64,000 nucleotides of DNA, taken from NCBI RefSeq assembly GCF_042477335.2, contig NC_091249.1, positions 15,106,501-15,170,500 of the forward strand, in the 5' to 3' direction. Shown here in pieces: positions 30,553 to 42,887 of this stretch (position 1 is the stretch's first letter; every line of letters begins with the position of its first letter). Below the pieces are notes generated by a model. It was not told where the DNA came from and ran no database searches. It saw only the letters and a list, made by a program, of their open reading frames with translations. The stretch comes from Ovis canadensis. Taxonomy: Eukaryota > Chordata > Mammalia > Artiodactyla > Bovidae. A program made the position numbers and the translations under genes.

Positions 30553-31009
30553 TGTGGGGAGAGAGCAAATGGGCCAAGACGGCGTGTTCAGGCTCTCTCA
30601 CCCCACGTTTTGTAAACAATGACTGTGTAACAGCTGGGATCATTTGTAGCACCGCGCATGCACGTCACGCTTGGTCACGGGCTACATGAGCTCCACGTAG
30701 AAAGTTGCGGGTTTAACGCTGCGTCATGGCTGTGTCTGTTGTGTCAGCCACAGCACGAGAGGAGAGAATGCAGTGTGTCAACTGCCACAGCTTCCGCATC
30801 AGCGAGGAGAGAATACTATCATGGCTGCTGTGTCAGCCAGGAGAGAGGTTGTGTAGTGTTGGGTTATGCTACTGCTGCCGAGCCAGCCAGGAGAGAATCA
30901 AGGTGTCTGCAATTCCTATGGCTCCTCAAGTCTTTTTCCAGCATCTTAGCTTTAGCCTTGCCTACCCTGGGTTCAGTGAACAGTGAATACAGTGAGATAC
31001 AGCAAGACA
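30553..31009 (+). repeat. 3' LTR (457 bp), expanded
   Basis: Longer than the 5' LTR because the gagagaat-containing unit is present about four times instead of two. Confidence 0.8.
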
Positions 31010-31302
31010 GTTGGCTCATGAGCAGAATGCAAAGATACATACCAGAAGCTGGGAGAGGCCCAGAGAGCTTCTCTGACAACGTGCTAGGTGTTCTCCAGTT
31101 ACTTATATTCAGGGCTGATGCTCTCCGCAAGATACGTGATGTCCAGAGAAGAGCTAAGGACCAGTGATGCACTTAGGACATGGAAAGGTTTCAATTGCAT
31201 TTTGCTTTAAATCAGAAAAACATCATAGTAATGAATAGATATAGTTATATATATAAAATAATGGATCCAACATGGATTATATTTTTTTACTGAAGCATCA
31301 GT

Positions 31303-32432
31303 TCAGTTCAGTTCAGTTCAGTCGCTCAGTCGTGTCTGACTCTTTGCGACCCCATGGACTGCAGCATGCCAGGCTTCCCTGTCTATCACCAACTCATGTC
31401 CATTGAGTCAGTGATGATATCCAACCATCTTATCCTCAGTTGTCCCCTTCTCCTCACACCTTCAATCTTTCCCAGCATCAGTGTCTTTTCCAATGAGTCA
31501 GTTTTTCCCATCGGGTAGCCAAAGCATTGGAGTTTCAGCTTCAGCATCAGTCCTTCCAATGAATATTCAGGACTGATTTCCTTTAGGATGGACTGGTTGG
31601 ATCTCCTTGCAGTCCAAGGGACTCTCAAGAGTCTTCTCCAACACCACAGTTCAAAAGCATCAATTCTTCGGTGTTCAGCTCTGTTTATGGTCCAACTCTC
31701 ACATCCATACATGACCACTGGAAAAACCATAGCCTTGACTAGATAGACCTTTGTTGGCAAAATAATGTCTCTTTGTTTTAATATGCTGTCTAGGTTGGTC
31801 ATAACTTTTCTTCCAAGGAGTAAGCATCTTTTAATTTCACGGCTGCAGTCACCATCTGCAGTGATTTTGGAGCCCAAAAATGTAAAGTCTGCCACTGTTT
31901 TCATTGTTTCCCCATATATTTGTCATGAAATAATGGGACTGGATGTCATGATCTTAGTTTTCTGAATGTTGAGCTCTAAGCCAACTTTTTCACTCTCCTC
32001 TTTTACTTTCATCAAGAGCCTTTTTAGCTCCTCTTCACTTTCTGCCATAAGGGTGGTGTCATCTGCATATCTGAGGTTATTGATATTTCTCCATGTAATC
32101 TTGATTCCAGCTTGTGCTTCCTCCAGCCCAGCGTTTCTCATGATGTACTCGGCATATAAGTTAAATAAGCAGGGTGACAATATACAGCTTTGACGTACTC
32201 CTTTTCGTTTGGAACCAGTCTGTTGTTCCATGTCCAGTTCTAACTGTTGCTTCCTGACCTGCTTATAGGTTTCTCAAGAGGCAGGTCAGGTGGTCTGGTA
32301 TTCCCATCTCTTTCAGAATGTTCCACAGTTGATTGTGATCCACACAGTCAAAGGCTTTGGCATAGTCAATAAAGCAGAAATAGACATTTTTCTGGAACTC
32401 TCTTCCTTTTTCCATGATCCAGCTTCTTCAAA
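31303..32432 (-). mobile_element. BovB (RTE) LINE, 3' 1.1 kb
   Basis: Minus strand, starting with four gttca repeats (agttcagttcagttcagttc). The frame 32231 to 31923 encodes an RT segment with the catalytic-type motif YADD (NNLRYADDTTLM), and 31904 to 31386 encodes the C-terminal part. Frames are shifted relative to each other, so it is inactive. Confidence 0.95.
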
Positions 32433-32476
32433 CCCATATGATTTTGATATGGGGGAAATAGTTTGTGTGGTAACAG

Positions 32477-32756
32477 CTGCTGCTGCTGCTTCTGCTAAGT
32501 CGCTTCAGCTGTGTCCGACTCTGTGCGACCCCATAGATGGCAGCCCATGAAGCTCCCCCGTCCCTGGGATTCTCCAGGCAAGAACACTGGAGTGGGTTGC
32601 CATTTCCTTCTCCAATGCATGAAAGTGAAAAGTGAAAGTGAAGTCACTCAGTCATGTCCAACTCTTAGCAACCCCATGGACTGCGGTCCACCAGGCTCCT
32701 CCGTCCATGGGATTTTCCAGGCAAGAGTACTGGAGTGGGGTGCCATTGCCTTCTCC
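32477..32756 (-). mobile_element. BovA2 dimeric SINE with 10-bp target duplication
   Basis: Two Bov-A units joined by gaaagtgaaaagtgaaagtg, on the minus strand, starting with a (GCT)n tract. Flanked by exact gtggtaacag copies at 32467-32476 and 32757-32766. Confidence 0.95.
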
Positions 32757-33059
32757 GTGGTAACAGAGATAGAAGAAAATCAACTCAATGTTCTGAAAAT
32801 TGATAAACATTTTTTGAAAATGCTTATCACTTCAAAATACTTACTGAAATATTTACAGATTAAATGATACGATATCTGGACTTTGCATTGAGATAGCCCA
32901 GGGTATACACAACAGATAGGCTAGTTGAAATTAAGATTAGTTATGTAGTGGTAATTGAAGCTTGATGATGCATGAATCAAGTTCATTCGGTTGTTCTCTA
33001 CACTACAGCATATGTTGGAAACATTTCAAAGCACAAAGTCAAAAAAATAAAAAGACTGA

Positions 33060-33752
33060 ACGTGAGAGAATATATGCAGCACACATAACTGATAAAAGAT
33101 TAGTATCCTGAGTATGCAAAGAATTCCGCATCAACCAGAAAAGGAGAAAACACTCCAATAGGCATAAAATCATAAGAGGAACTTGAAATATAATTGAAAC
33201 CACAATGAAATATCATTATACCTACCAGGCTACCAAAAATTAAAAATCAGACAAAAACAAGCATTGGCTAAGTTGTGGTGAAGGCCTTCACCACATGGGG
33301 TCCCAAATAGTTGGACACAACTTAGCGACTGAACAACAGCAAGTTGTGGATGATGAAAAAAGCCTCACATACTGCTAATGGGAGAGTAAATGGGAACAAA
33401 CACTTTGAACAAATGTAAGCATACCTAGTAAGTCAAACATGTGCTTGCTTTACCACCTAGCAATTCCAACCCTCAAGTTAATACTTCAGAGAAGCTCTTG
33501 TACTCCAACACCTACCAAATGTTCAGAGCAGAATGATTTTTTAAGAGCAGGGGTAAGGAGGAAGCAAACTAAAAACAACAACACAAGGACACTTGCAGAG
33601 AAGAATGAATAAATATATTTTGGAATATTCACAAAATACACAGTGAAAACAAATTAGCTACTACAACTGCATGTATTAACATGAATGAAGCTCAAAAATT
33701 CAGTGACCAAAGAATTCAAGTCCCAGAAGAAATCATACAAAATGGTTTCATT
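33060..33752 (+). mobile_element. Old L1 fragment (sense)
   Basis: Plus-strand L1 3' ORF2 remnants such as aaccacaatgaaatatcatt, tgctaatgggagagtaaatg and cctagcaattccaaccctca. Interrupted by a short SINE piece at about 33294-33343 and cut by the retroviral LTR at 33753. Confidence 0.8.
33294..33343 (+). mobile_element. Short BovA SINE tail inside L1
   Basis: atggggtcccaaatagttgg followed by acacaacttagcgactgaac. The motif aagttgtgg on both sides (about 33270 and 33341) is consistent with a target duplication. Confidence 0.75.
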
Positions 33753-34190
33753 TGTCAACTACAAGTAGGCACTCGTTATTGACATCTACAAGGATTCTTG
33801 AAATATGTGCTGCTTCAGCTGCTGATTTTCAACACCCCACTGTAAGGGGCTCAAGATGGAGAGCAGAAATGAGGCACTCGGTGCTCTGGGAAAACTGGCA
33901 GAACAGGTTTTCAGATAGTTAGACTTTCAGGAGCAACATTATGAACCCAATTCTTGCTCCTCGTGAATAGTAGAAATCTTCTGCGAAAAAAATTTGTGCT
34001 TGATTGCATGTGCTCCCCCTTCACCAAAACTATCTCCCTGCCCCCTGCCCTGACTCTTTGAAGCAGTTTCTCAGAGCTATCTGAGGTGCTGTCTGAGGGC
34101 TACAGTCCTTATTTTGCCCTCAAATAAAATTTAACTCACAGCCTTTACATTGTGCTTTTTTTTTTTTTAGGTTGAAAGTTTTACAGTGAC
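33753..34190 (+). repeat. ERV 5' LTR
   Basis: Starts TGTCAACTACAAG and contains aataaaatttaactcacagc. The 3' edge is blurred by a T run (34156-34168). Confidence 0.7.
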
Positions 34191-36204
34191 CACGAAGAGA
34201 CCCACAGTGGACTTCTCCTTCACCTGAACTCTGTGAAGAACTGGAGACTTTGTAGCAGCAGAGGCCCTTGTGCCCATCTGCCTCCTCAGAAAGTCCAGAG
34301 AAACTTGGGTAAGTCTGTCCTGGTTCTTGGATCTCCCATACTGGTTGATGATCCTGGACTTTATTTGGTGTTGTATAGCAGATATCTGCCCCCTCCCAGT
34401 TGAAAGATACTGGGGGGAGGGAGCCAGTTGAAAGATACTGGTTACTCTTTCCAGTGGAAACTGGGGTTGGGGGGGGCAGGCAGAGAAGGGGGCTGATTGA
34501 AAGTTACCAGGGAATACCCACCCAGGTGAAAGATACTGGGGGGACAGGCTTGATTGAAAGATTTCAGAGTTTTCTAAGTTGCAGGAGACAGCTGTCTTTG
34601 CTGAGTGGTTAGGTAAGAGGCTGATTCGGCAATCTTCCCCTATTCAGCTGCCTTAATAGAATTTGTCAAGATAAAAGGAAAGATATGAGAACTTTGCTCT
34701 GGAGAAGAGTGACAAGACTCCCAGCAGGCTCTGGCTTTCTCAGGCAACTGAAAAATATACAGGAGTGGTGGAGGCAGAGTCCTCATACTGTGCAGTGGTC
34801 CCACAGGGAAACCCACTCATTAATTAAAACACTTGCTCCTCGGGGATCACAAATAACAATTGCATTCAATGATGCAACCACCCATGCTGGTCTTAAGCTG
34901 CTGAGGGAAAAACCAAGACATGTGAGAGGGCTGAAATGACTATAGAGAGTGATGACAGAGGAGATAAGCTCACAAGCACCACGCTGGTCCACCACACAAT
35001 TTCACTAGTAAATTTTATCCCTAACAAATCCAACTTTAAAACGGGAAATAGCACCTCTCAAACACAGAAATAAGGGCCATCAGGAAGTCAACCTCTAACT
35101 AACACCTTGGCCAGGGTTATGAACATACAAAACTCAGACTTGCAAGTACCTAGTTAATTGGGAAAATTATACTAAAGAAGATGTCAACCTAAAATGGCCA
35201 AATTGAGGTTCTTTTGATATTCCAAAATAGATATTTTTGCACATGTGTTAGACAATGCTGGCCATAAGATCAACATATTGAATAGATTGGTATTTTTATT
35301 TATATTTAGAAGTTTCCTAAAAAGGAAATGGTGGAGTAATTTCTTTGCAGGAAACCAACAAGATTGATTGAAACTATATCAGAATTTTAAAAGGTCACTA
35401 GAAGTACTGTTCCTCCCATGTATCTTCTTCTGTTTGAATTGTCTGGCCCAGACACTATCTTTTTATCTCCTCCAACTCTTCAACCTCCTGCTGTCCCCTT
35501 TCTTCAGCAAAGGAGGATTTAAAAAATCAGAAGTGATTATATTCCCTTTAAGGAGAAGTCTATCATAGGAAGAGGTGACCTGTCCTTAGTCCTTATGTAC
35601 ACACCCTGGACCCAAACAGAACCTAGAGTTTAGCCTTAGCTAAGTCAGGATGCATTGGAATTTGCTAAGGAATTTGAGTTAACCACCCAGTCCTATGACC
35701 CTGGGTATTCAAATCTATTAATATATCAACTAATAAAGTTAGTTTCTGAAAACAAAGCAAGGGAATGAATAAAGAAAGCAGGAGGGGACAATCCCTTAAT
35801 GTATTTTGAACAACAGGCTTGCAATAAATGCAAGGAATTCGCACAGAAATTACTCAAACTTACCCCAGAGCTTTTTCAAAAAATGTAGACTGGACAGATT
35901 CAACAGTGCCAGAAAAGATCAGATGAATCAATTCTGAACTATTGTGAAATGCTTGAAAAAACCTTAAAGCAATATTCTGACTTGACATTTAAATCATTTT
36001 CTAACCAAAATGATCTTTTGCTTAACTACACTTCATAAATGGAGGATTTGGACCTAGATGAGTACTTGGCTACTCTAGTCAAAAGACAGTCTAAGTTGGT
36101 CAGAGTTATATAAAAATGTCCTTATTACACTGGCTGACCAACTTTTCACAATCATCAAGAAAAAATGGGCTACCTATGACAATTACGAACCTTCAGTTAT
36201 GCCA
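34191..36204 (+). other. ERV interior, left part
   Basis: AT-rich sequence with short frames. The segment around 35700-36110 is rich in Lys, Glu and Gln codons and could be a decayed gag, but I cannot show it. Confidence 0.45.
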
Positions 36205-37695
36205 ATTAAGTGCACATTTTATTGGCATATGGTTGCTCATAGTGGTCTCTTATGATCCTTTATATTTCTGCATTGTCTGTTGTAACTTCTTTTTCATTTC
36301 TAATTTTATTGATTTGAGTCTTCTCCCTTTTTATTTTTTTGATGAGTCTGGCTAATGGTTTGTCTATTTCATTTATCTTCTCAAAGAACCATCTATTAGT
36401 TTTTACTGATCTTTGCTATGGTTTCCTTCATTTCTTTTCCTTTATTTTTGCTCTAAGCTTTATGATTTCTTTCCTTCTACTAACTTTGTGGGTTGTGTTC
36501 TTCTTTTTCTACATGCTTTAGGTGTAAGGTTGGGTTTATATTTGATGTCTCTCTTGTTTCGTGAGGTAGGCTTGTATTGGTATGAACTTCCCGCTTAGCA
36601 GCACTGCTTTTACTGAATCCCATAGGCTTTGGGTTGTTGTGTTTTCATTGTCCTGTTTCTAGGCATAGTTTGACTTCCTTTTTTATTTCTCCAGTGATCT
36701 GTTGGTTATTCAGAAGCATGTTGTTTAGCCTCCATGTGGTTTTGTTTTTATAATTTTTTTTCTGTAGTTGATACCTAATCTTACTGTGTGATTAGAAAAG
36801 ATGCTTGAACTGATTTCAGTGTTTTAAAATTCACCAAGTCTTGATTCGTGGGCCAGGATGTGATCTATCCTGGAGAATGTTCCATGTACACTTGAGAAAA
36901 AGATGAACTCCATTGTTTTGGGGTGAAATGCCCTGTAGATGTTGGTTAAGTCCAACGTATCATTTAAACTTCTGTTTCCTTGTTATTTGTCCATCTGGAT
37001 GATCTGTCCATTGGTGTGGGTGGAGTATTATAGTCCCCTACTATTATTTTAGTAATAATTGATTTCCCCCTTTAATAGTTGTTAGCATTTGCCTTATGTA
37101 CTGAGGTGCTATGTTGGATGCAAATATACTAATACTTGATATGCCTTCTTCTTGGATTGATCCCTTGATCATTATGTAATGTTCTTTGTCTCTTATAGCA
37201 GTCTTTATTTTTAAGTCTATTTTATCTGATAAGAGTATTGCTACTCCTACTTTCTTTTAGTCTCTTTTTGCATGGAATATCTTTTTCCAGTCCCTTACTT
37301 TCAGTCTGTATGGGTCCCTAGGTTTGAGGTGGGTCTCTTGTAGACAGCATATATAGGGGCCTTGTTTTTGTATCCATTCACCAGTCTATGTCTTTTGGTT
37401 GGAGCATTTAACCCATTTTTGTTTAAGGTAATTATTGATAAGTATGATCCCCTTACCATTTACTTTATTGTTTGGGGTTTGCTTAAGGGCTTTTTCTGTG
37501 TTTCCTGTCTAGAGAAGTTCTTTTACTATTTATTGAAGAGCTGGATTGGTGGTGCTGAAATCTCTTAGCTTTTGCTCACCTGCAAAACTTTTTATTTCTC
37601 CATCAAATCTGAATGAAATCCTTGCTAGGTAGAGAAATCCTGATTGTAGGTTTTTCATCACTTTAAGTATATCCCACCATTCTCTCCTGGCCAGC
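36205..37695 (-). mobile_element. L1, inverted 5' segment
   Basis: Reverse complement of L1 sequence: ttattggcatatggttgctc, ggctaatggtttgtctattt, agtctatgtcttttggttgg and tttatttctccatcaaatct. Directly abuts a sense L1 segment at about 37696, giving the 5'-inversion structure made by twin priming. Confidence 0.88.
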
Positions 37696-39455
37696 ATTGG
37701 ATTGGAAGAATCAATATAGTGAAAATGACTACACTACCCAAAACAATCTATAGATTCAATGCAATCCCTATCAAACTACCAACAGTATTTTTCACAGAAG
37801 TAGAATAGATAATTTCACAATTTGTTTGGAAACACAAAAGACCCTGAATAGCCAAAGCAATCTTGAGAAAGAAGAAAGGAACTGGAGGAATCAACCATCC
37901 CAACTTCAAACTATACTACAGAGCAACAGTCATTAAAACAGTATGGTACTGGCACAAAAATAGAAATATAGGCCAACAGAACAAGACAGAAAGTCCAGAG
38001 ATAAATCCACACACTTTTGGACACCTTTGACAAAGGAGCAAAAATATACAATGGAGAAAAGACAGTCTCTTTAGCAAGTGGTGCTAGGAAAACTGGGCAA
38101 CTACATGTAAGAGAATAAAATTAGAACACTTCCTAACACCATACACAAAAATAAACAAAATGGATTAAAGAGCTAAATATAAGCCCAGAAACAATAAAAT
38201 TCTTAGAGGAAAACATAGGCAGAACACTCTCTGCCATAAATCACAGCAAGATCCTCCATGACAAATCTCCTAGAGAAATGGAAATAAAAGCAAAACTAAA
38301 TAGGTAGGACCCAATTAAACTTACAAGTTTTTGCAGAGCAAGGGAAACTATAAACAGGGTGAAAAGACAAACCTCAGGAGGGGAGAAAATAATAGTAAAT
38401 GAAACAACTGATAAAGGATTAATGTCCAAAATATATAAGTAGTTCATGCAGCTGAAAACCAGAAAAACAAACAACCCAATCAAAAAGTGGACAGAAGACC
38501 TAAACAGGTATTTCTCCAAAGAAGGCATACAGATGACTAATAAACACATGAAAAGATGCTCAGCATCACTCATTATTTGAGAAATGCATATCAAAACCAC
38601 AACGAGGTATCATCTCACACTGGTCAGAATGGTCATCATGAAAGAGCCTACAAACAGTAAATGCTGGAGAAAATGGAATTCTCTTAAACTGTTGGTGAGA
38701 ATGCAAACTGATATAACTACTATGGAAAACAATATGGAGACTCCTTTAAAAACTAGGAAAAAAATACCAAATGACCTAGCAATTCCACTACTGGGCATAT
38801 GCCCTAAGGAAACCAAGACTGAAAAAAACACGTCCCCTAGTATTCATTGCAGTACTATTTACAGTAGTTAGGACATGGAAGCAACCTAGATGTCCATCAG
38901 CAGATGAATGGATAAGTAAGTTGTGGTACATATATACAATGGGATATTACTCAGCTATCAAAAGGTATGCACTTGAGTCAGTTCTAATGAGGTAGATGAA
39001 ACTAGAGCCTATTATACAAAGTGAAGTAAGTCTGAAAGAGAAAGACAAATATCATATATTAATGCATATATATGGAATCTAGAAAGATCATACTCACAAC
39101 CCTACATGCAAGGCCAGCAAAGGAGACACAGATGTAAAGAACAGACTTTTGGACTTAGTGTGAGGAGAAGGTGGGATGATTTGAGAGAATAGCATCGAAA
39201 CATATATATTACCATATGCAAAACAGACAACTATTAGGAGTCTGATGTATGACACAGGGCAAACAAAGCCATTGCTCTGTAACAACCTAGAGGGATGGAG
39301 TAGGGAGGGATTTGGGAGGATGGTACAGGATGCAGGGGACAAATGTATGCCTATGGCCAATTCATACTGATATATCGCAAAAACCCTCTCAATATTGTAA
39401 AGTAATTATCTTCCAATTAAATTAAATAATTGTTTAAAAATGCAAAAAAAAATTA
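37696..39455 (+). mobile_element. L1, sense 3' segment with A-rich tail
   Basis: Contains acactacccaaaacaatcta, aaagaggaaaacataggc-like, cagatgaatggataagtaag and other ORF2 3' phrases. Ends ttccaattaaattaaataat then an A run. Confidence 0.92.
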
Positions 39456-39542
39456 CTGATAGGTTAAAAAAATTAAAGTAAGCTGTATAAAACTTGAACT
39501 TCGCTTTTCTCTCTGTTAAGAGGATAAGTTTTACTAAGATGT

Positions 39543-39691
39543 GACATGGCTGAGCGACTTCACTTTCACTCATTGGAGAAGGAAATGGCAACCCACTCCA
39601 GTGTTCTTGCCTGGAGAATCCCAGGGACCGGGGAGCCTGGTGGGCTGCCATCTATGGGATCACACAGAGTCGGACACGACCGAAGCGACTT

Positions 39692-39727
<36 letters not shown>
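39543..39727 (+). mobile_element. BovA2 SINE 3' unit with (AGC)12 tail
   Basis: From catggctgagcgacttcact through cggacacgaccgaagcgact, ending in 12 AGC units (39692-39727), a likely polymorphic microsatellite. Confidence 0.93.
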
Positions 39728-39729
<2 letters not shown>

Positions 39730-40705
39730 ACTGCCTTTGATAACTGATTTTAAGCTGTTTACCCTTTAAGTGATCTAGTCTGTACTTGCTTTGAAATCTT
39801 TGTTACTTTGGCTAAGTGAACAACTATTTTTCACAGTGACATATAATCCTATCTGACTGAGTATTCTAAACCTTTTTGATATTTATTGACAAAACTTCCT
39901 AAACCAAAATTTAATGAAGTCCTTTGCCCTCTTGCTAACTCTAGGATACTTCAAAGGGCCCCTGAAACATCCCAAAGAGAGATATTAATTAGTTGTATTT
40001 GATATGTTAAATTACCTGGGAAGTATTGTTAAATGAGTAATGAATCTTCTCAGGTTATATTGAGGATAAATGCTTACTAATATAGACATTCTAGAAATTA
40101 TATGGAATTTCTAAAGATATGACATATCCTTGTAAATGCTATGTCATAATCCTAGTTATTAAAGTGCTATATGTCACAGCAGTAATCAAGTCTCTTTGTC
40201 AATTGCATTGCGATCAGATTTTAAATATGTCTTAAGTCTTTTTGTCATTATAGGCAGTTGTGGTTTGATTATAATGCCTTTGGGGAAATGTTTCCCCTCC
40301 AAGATTAACAGAAAGAACTTTTGGATAAATAGAAGTTTCTGACTTTTAGACCATAATGCTGAACTAGTTAAGAGAATTAAAAATCCTAATGAGAAAACTG
40401 ATGGCTTCATAAACTGTTAGCAAAAAGAGTTAGTTACATAAGACTGAGTGAACTGGTGAATATGGTCATAATTTTTACGGTTTCGATTTGGTTTAAATTT
40501 TTTCTATGTATAAGGAAACTTTTCCCTCAAACTAATTATGATTCACAGTAATTTGGTAAATTATACATTTGTAAGCAGAATTGAGATGTTTTTTTCTCTA
40601 TCTGTTCCCTCCAGAGATTTTTAAACTCTTAGGGCCCCAGCAGGTTTGTCAGATAAATTGTGAAGGCTACCTCACTAGCAGGTACAGAAACCTCAAGGTA
40701 TTTTG

Positions 40706-40915
40706 TTGTAGTTGCTATTTAGTCACTAAAGTCATGTCCAACTTTTTTGCTGCCCCATGGACTGTAACCTGCCTGCCTGTCCATGAGATTTCCCAGGCAA
40801 GAATATTGGAGTGGGTCGCCATTTCTTTCTCCAGGGCATATTCCTGATCCAGATATCAAATCCGTATCTCCCGCTTGGCAAGCAGATTCTTTACCACTGA
40901 GACACAAGGGAAGTC
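40706..40915 (-). mobile_element. Bov-tA SINE with 15-bp target duplication
   Basis: Minus-strand SINE flanked by exact cctcaaggtattttg at 40691-40705 and 40916-40930. Confidence 0.95.
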
Positions 40916-41338
40916 CCTCAAGGTATTTTGGGGACCTTGAAAAGGAAGGAATTCACCTAAATCTGTTAGGTGGGATCTGTGATAAGCCATTGGCATGAGC
41001 TTCCTAGCTCTGAGTGATATTTTAAAAGTTCAGTCTGAGACGCCTCATAAAAGTTTCAGGAAAGCAAAAGGCCTGTATGATCAATTATAGTTATATAAAT
41101 TATCAGGCCAAGTTTTTTGACACTGGACATATTTTACAAACATATTAGTCTTTAATTTGGATATATTTGGTAAAAATGCAGGTGATTTTAGAGAGAAAAA
41201 GATGTTTCAGTGGTTAAAATCAAGCTGTGTTCACTTAAGTTTTAAGACCCCCCCTCTTTATCTTGCGAATAATGAAATTGTGCTAAGGATAACCAGTCTA
41301 ATAACACTAGGAAACAAGACTGGGAGCCATATGGACAG

Positions 41339-41548
41339 TGTGTGTGTGCGTGCACTCAGTCACGTCCAACCCTTTGTGACCCCATGGACTGTAAGCCACA
41401 GACTCTCCTGTTCATGGAATTTTCCAGGCAAGAATACTGAAGAGAGTTGCCATTTCCTAGTCCAGGGGATCTTCCTGACCCAGGGGTTGAACCCACAGCT
41501 CTTTCACCTCCTGCACTGGGAGGTGGATTCTTTACCACTATGCCACCT
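41339..41548 (-). mobile_element. Bov-tA SINE
   Basis: Minus-strand SINE from cactcagtcacgtccaaccc to ttctttaccactatgccacc. atggacag occurs at 41331-41338 and again at 41558-41565, a possible target duplication. Confidence 0.92.
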
Positions 41549-42038
41549 TGAAAACTGATGGACAGGACTAATATATAATTCCCTCTAAAGAAAAAGACTG
41601 GTATAAAATAGACTAATTTAGACAACCTGAGAATATACTGGACAGCACCTAACGGAAGTTCTTCACTTAATTATTACTTATGACTTTAATAATACTGCTA
41701 GTGATGTTATTTGTACTTTGCCTGTTTTATTAAATTGCTGTTTCTTGCATTACCAAATGTGTGACTGAGCTTCTGACAAAAATATGTAGTTTTATTTGAG
41801 ATCAATGATTGCAATAGTATTACTCTAGTTATGGGAAGACACAACAAGAGGGAATTTTTCCTGGACTATAACAGATTAGTAAAACAGTCTTGAGTCCTTT
41901 GGTTACTTTTGATAAGACCTAGCTCAGTAACAGCACATTGAGTTAGTGAAATCTTTGCCAGACCTAGAAATGAGCCTTCCTAGCACTGTGGGACAAAATG
42001 GTCATGAAATGCCTCACAAATTACAGTAGAGGGGACCC

Positions 42039-42510
42039 TGTCAACTATAAATTGGCACTTGTCATCTACAAGGATTAAATCATGAGCTGCTGCAGCTGCT
42101 GATTTTCAAACACCCCATGGTAAGGAGCTCACTGCAGAGAGCAGAAGTGAGGCACTCTGTGGTCTGGGAAAACAGGCAGAACAAGTTTTCAGAGAGTTAG
42201 ATACTTTCAGGAGCTAATTTTATGAACCCAATTCTTGTTGATACTCACATCTAGAAAAACACTAAAATCCTTCATGGTAACTAGCAGAAACCTGCGCGCA
42301 CACACACACACACACAAAAGTGACTGATTGCATGTACTCCCTCTTCAAAAAAAAAAAAAGCAAAAAGCAAAAAAAGACCACATATATCCTGATCTTCCCC
42401 CCTGCTTCTTTGGAGCAGTTTCTCAGAGCTCTCTGAGGTGCTCTCTCTGAGTTATAGTCTGCATTTTGGCCCAAATAAAACTTAACTCACAACTCTCATA
42501 CTGTATAATT
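42039..42510 (+). repeat. ERV 3' LTR
   Basis: Starts TGTCAACTATAAA just after gtagaggggacc. Contains a (CA)n at about 42298-42316 and an A-rich expansion not found in the left copy, then aataaaacttaactcacaac. Confidence 0.72.
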
Positions 42511-42519
42511 TTAATACAT

Positions 42520-42887
42520 GTTATTATTTTTGAGATAATTCATATACCATAAAATTTACCCTTTTAAAAGTAAATTCAGAGGTTTTAGAATATTCAGAGT
42601 AGTGCAATCCTCACTACTACTGAATCTCAGGACATTTATATCAGCCCCCTTAGATGTCACTCTACATTGGAGAAATGTTTATTCAAATCCTTCAACCATT
42701 TTTAGATTGAGGTGTCTTTTCACTGTTGAGCTGTAAGTGTTCTTTATATATTCTGGGGACGAGACCCATCAAATACATGCCTTGCAAATATTTTCTCCTT
42801 TTCTATGGGTTGTCTTACTTTTTCCCTTGAAGTACAAAAGTTTTTAAGTTCAGGTTATCTATTTTTGTCTTTGGTTACTTGTGCTTT
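42520..42887 (-). mobile_element. Old L1 fragment, left half
   Basis: Antisense L1 phrases gaggtgtcttttcactgttg and ttgcaaatattttctccttt. Interrupted by the BovB at 42888 and continues after 44036. Confidence 0.75.

Larger units (their letters stand above)
28850..31009 (+). mobile_element. LTR retroelement with two LTRs and short interior
   Basis: Two direct LTRs (28850-29244 and 30553-31009) flank about 1.3 kb. Both start TGTGGGGAGAGAGCAAA and end in a gatacag...gaca motif. The base run after the 5' LTR (ttggcatcacaaacagg) loosely resembles a tRNA-Lys primer site. The interior has no convincing gag, pol or env frame, carries a 19-A run near 30212, and looks non-autonomous or deleted. Class II (ERVK-like) is a guess. 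The right boundary and target duplication are not resolved. Confidence 0.8.
33753..42510 (+). mobile_element. Retrovirus-like (ERV) element with nested L1 and SINEs
   Basis: Two LTR-like direct repeats (33753-34190 and 42039-42510) both begin TGTCAACTA and share most of their length, including tggcagaacaggttttcaga-type and tctcagagct...gaggtgct blocks and an aataaaa-ttaactcac poly(A) region. A purine tract agagggga sits just before the right LTR. The interior was split by an L1 (36205-39455), a BovA2 (39543-39727) and two Bov-tA copies. Surviving interior frames are broken. ERV class I is suggested by the LTR architecture only. Confidence 0.75.

Noticed and set aside
31386..31904. Minus-strand frame with reverse-transcriptase-like tail
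   Set aside because: Part of a BovB copy with frame breaks relative to the upstream RT part; not a host gene.
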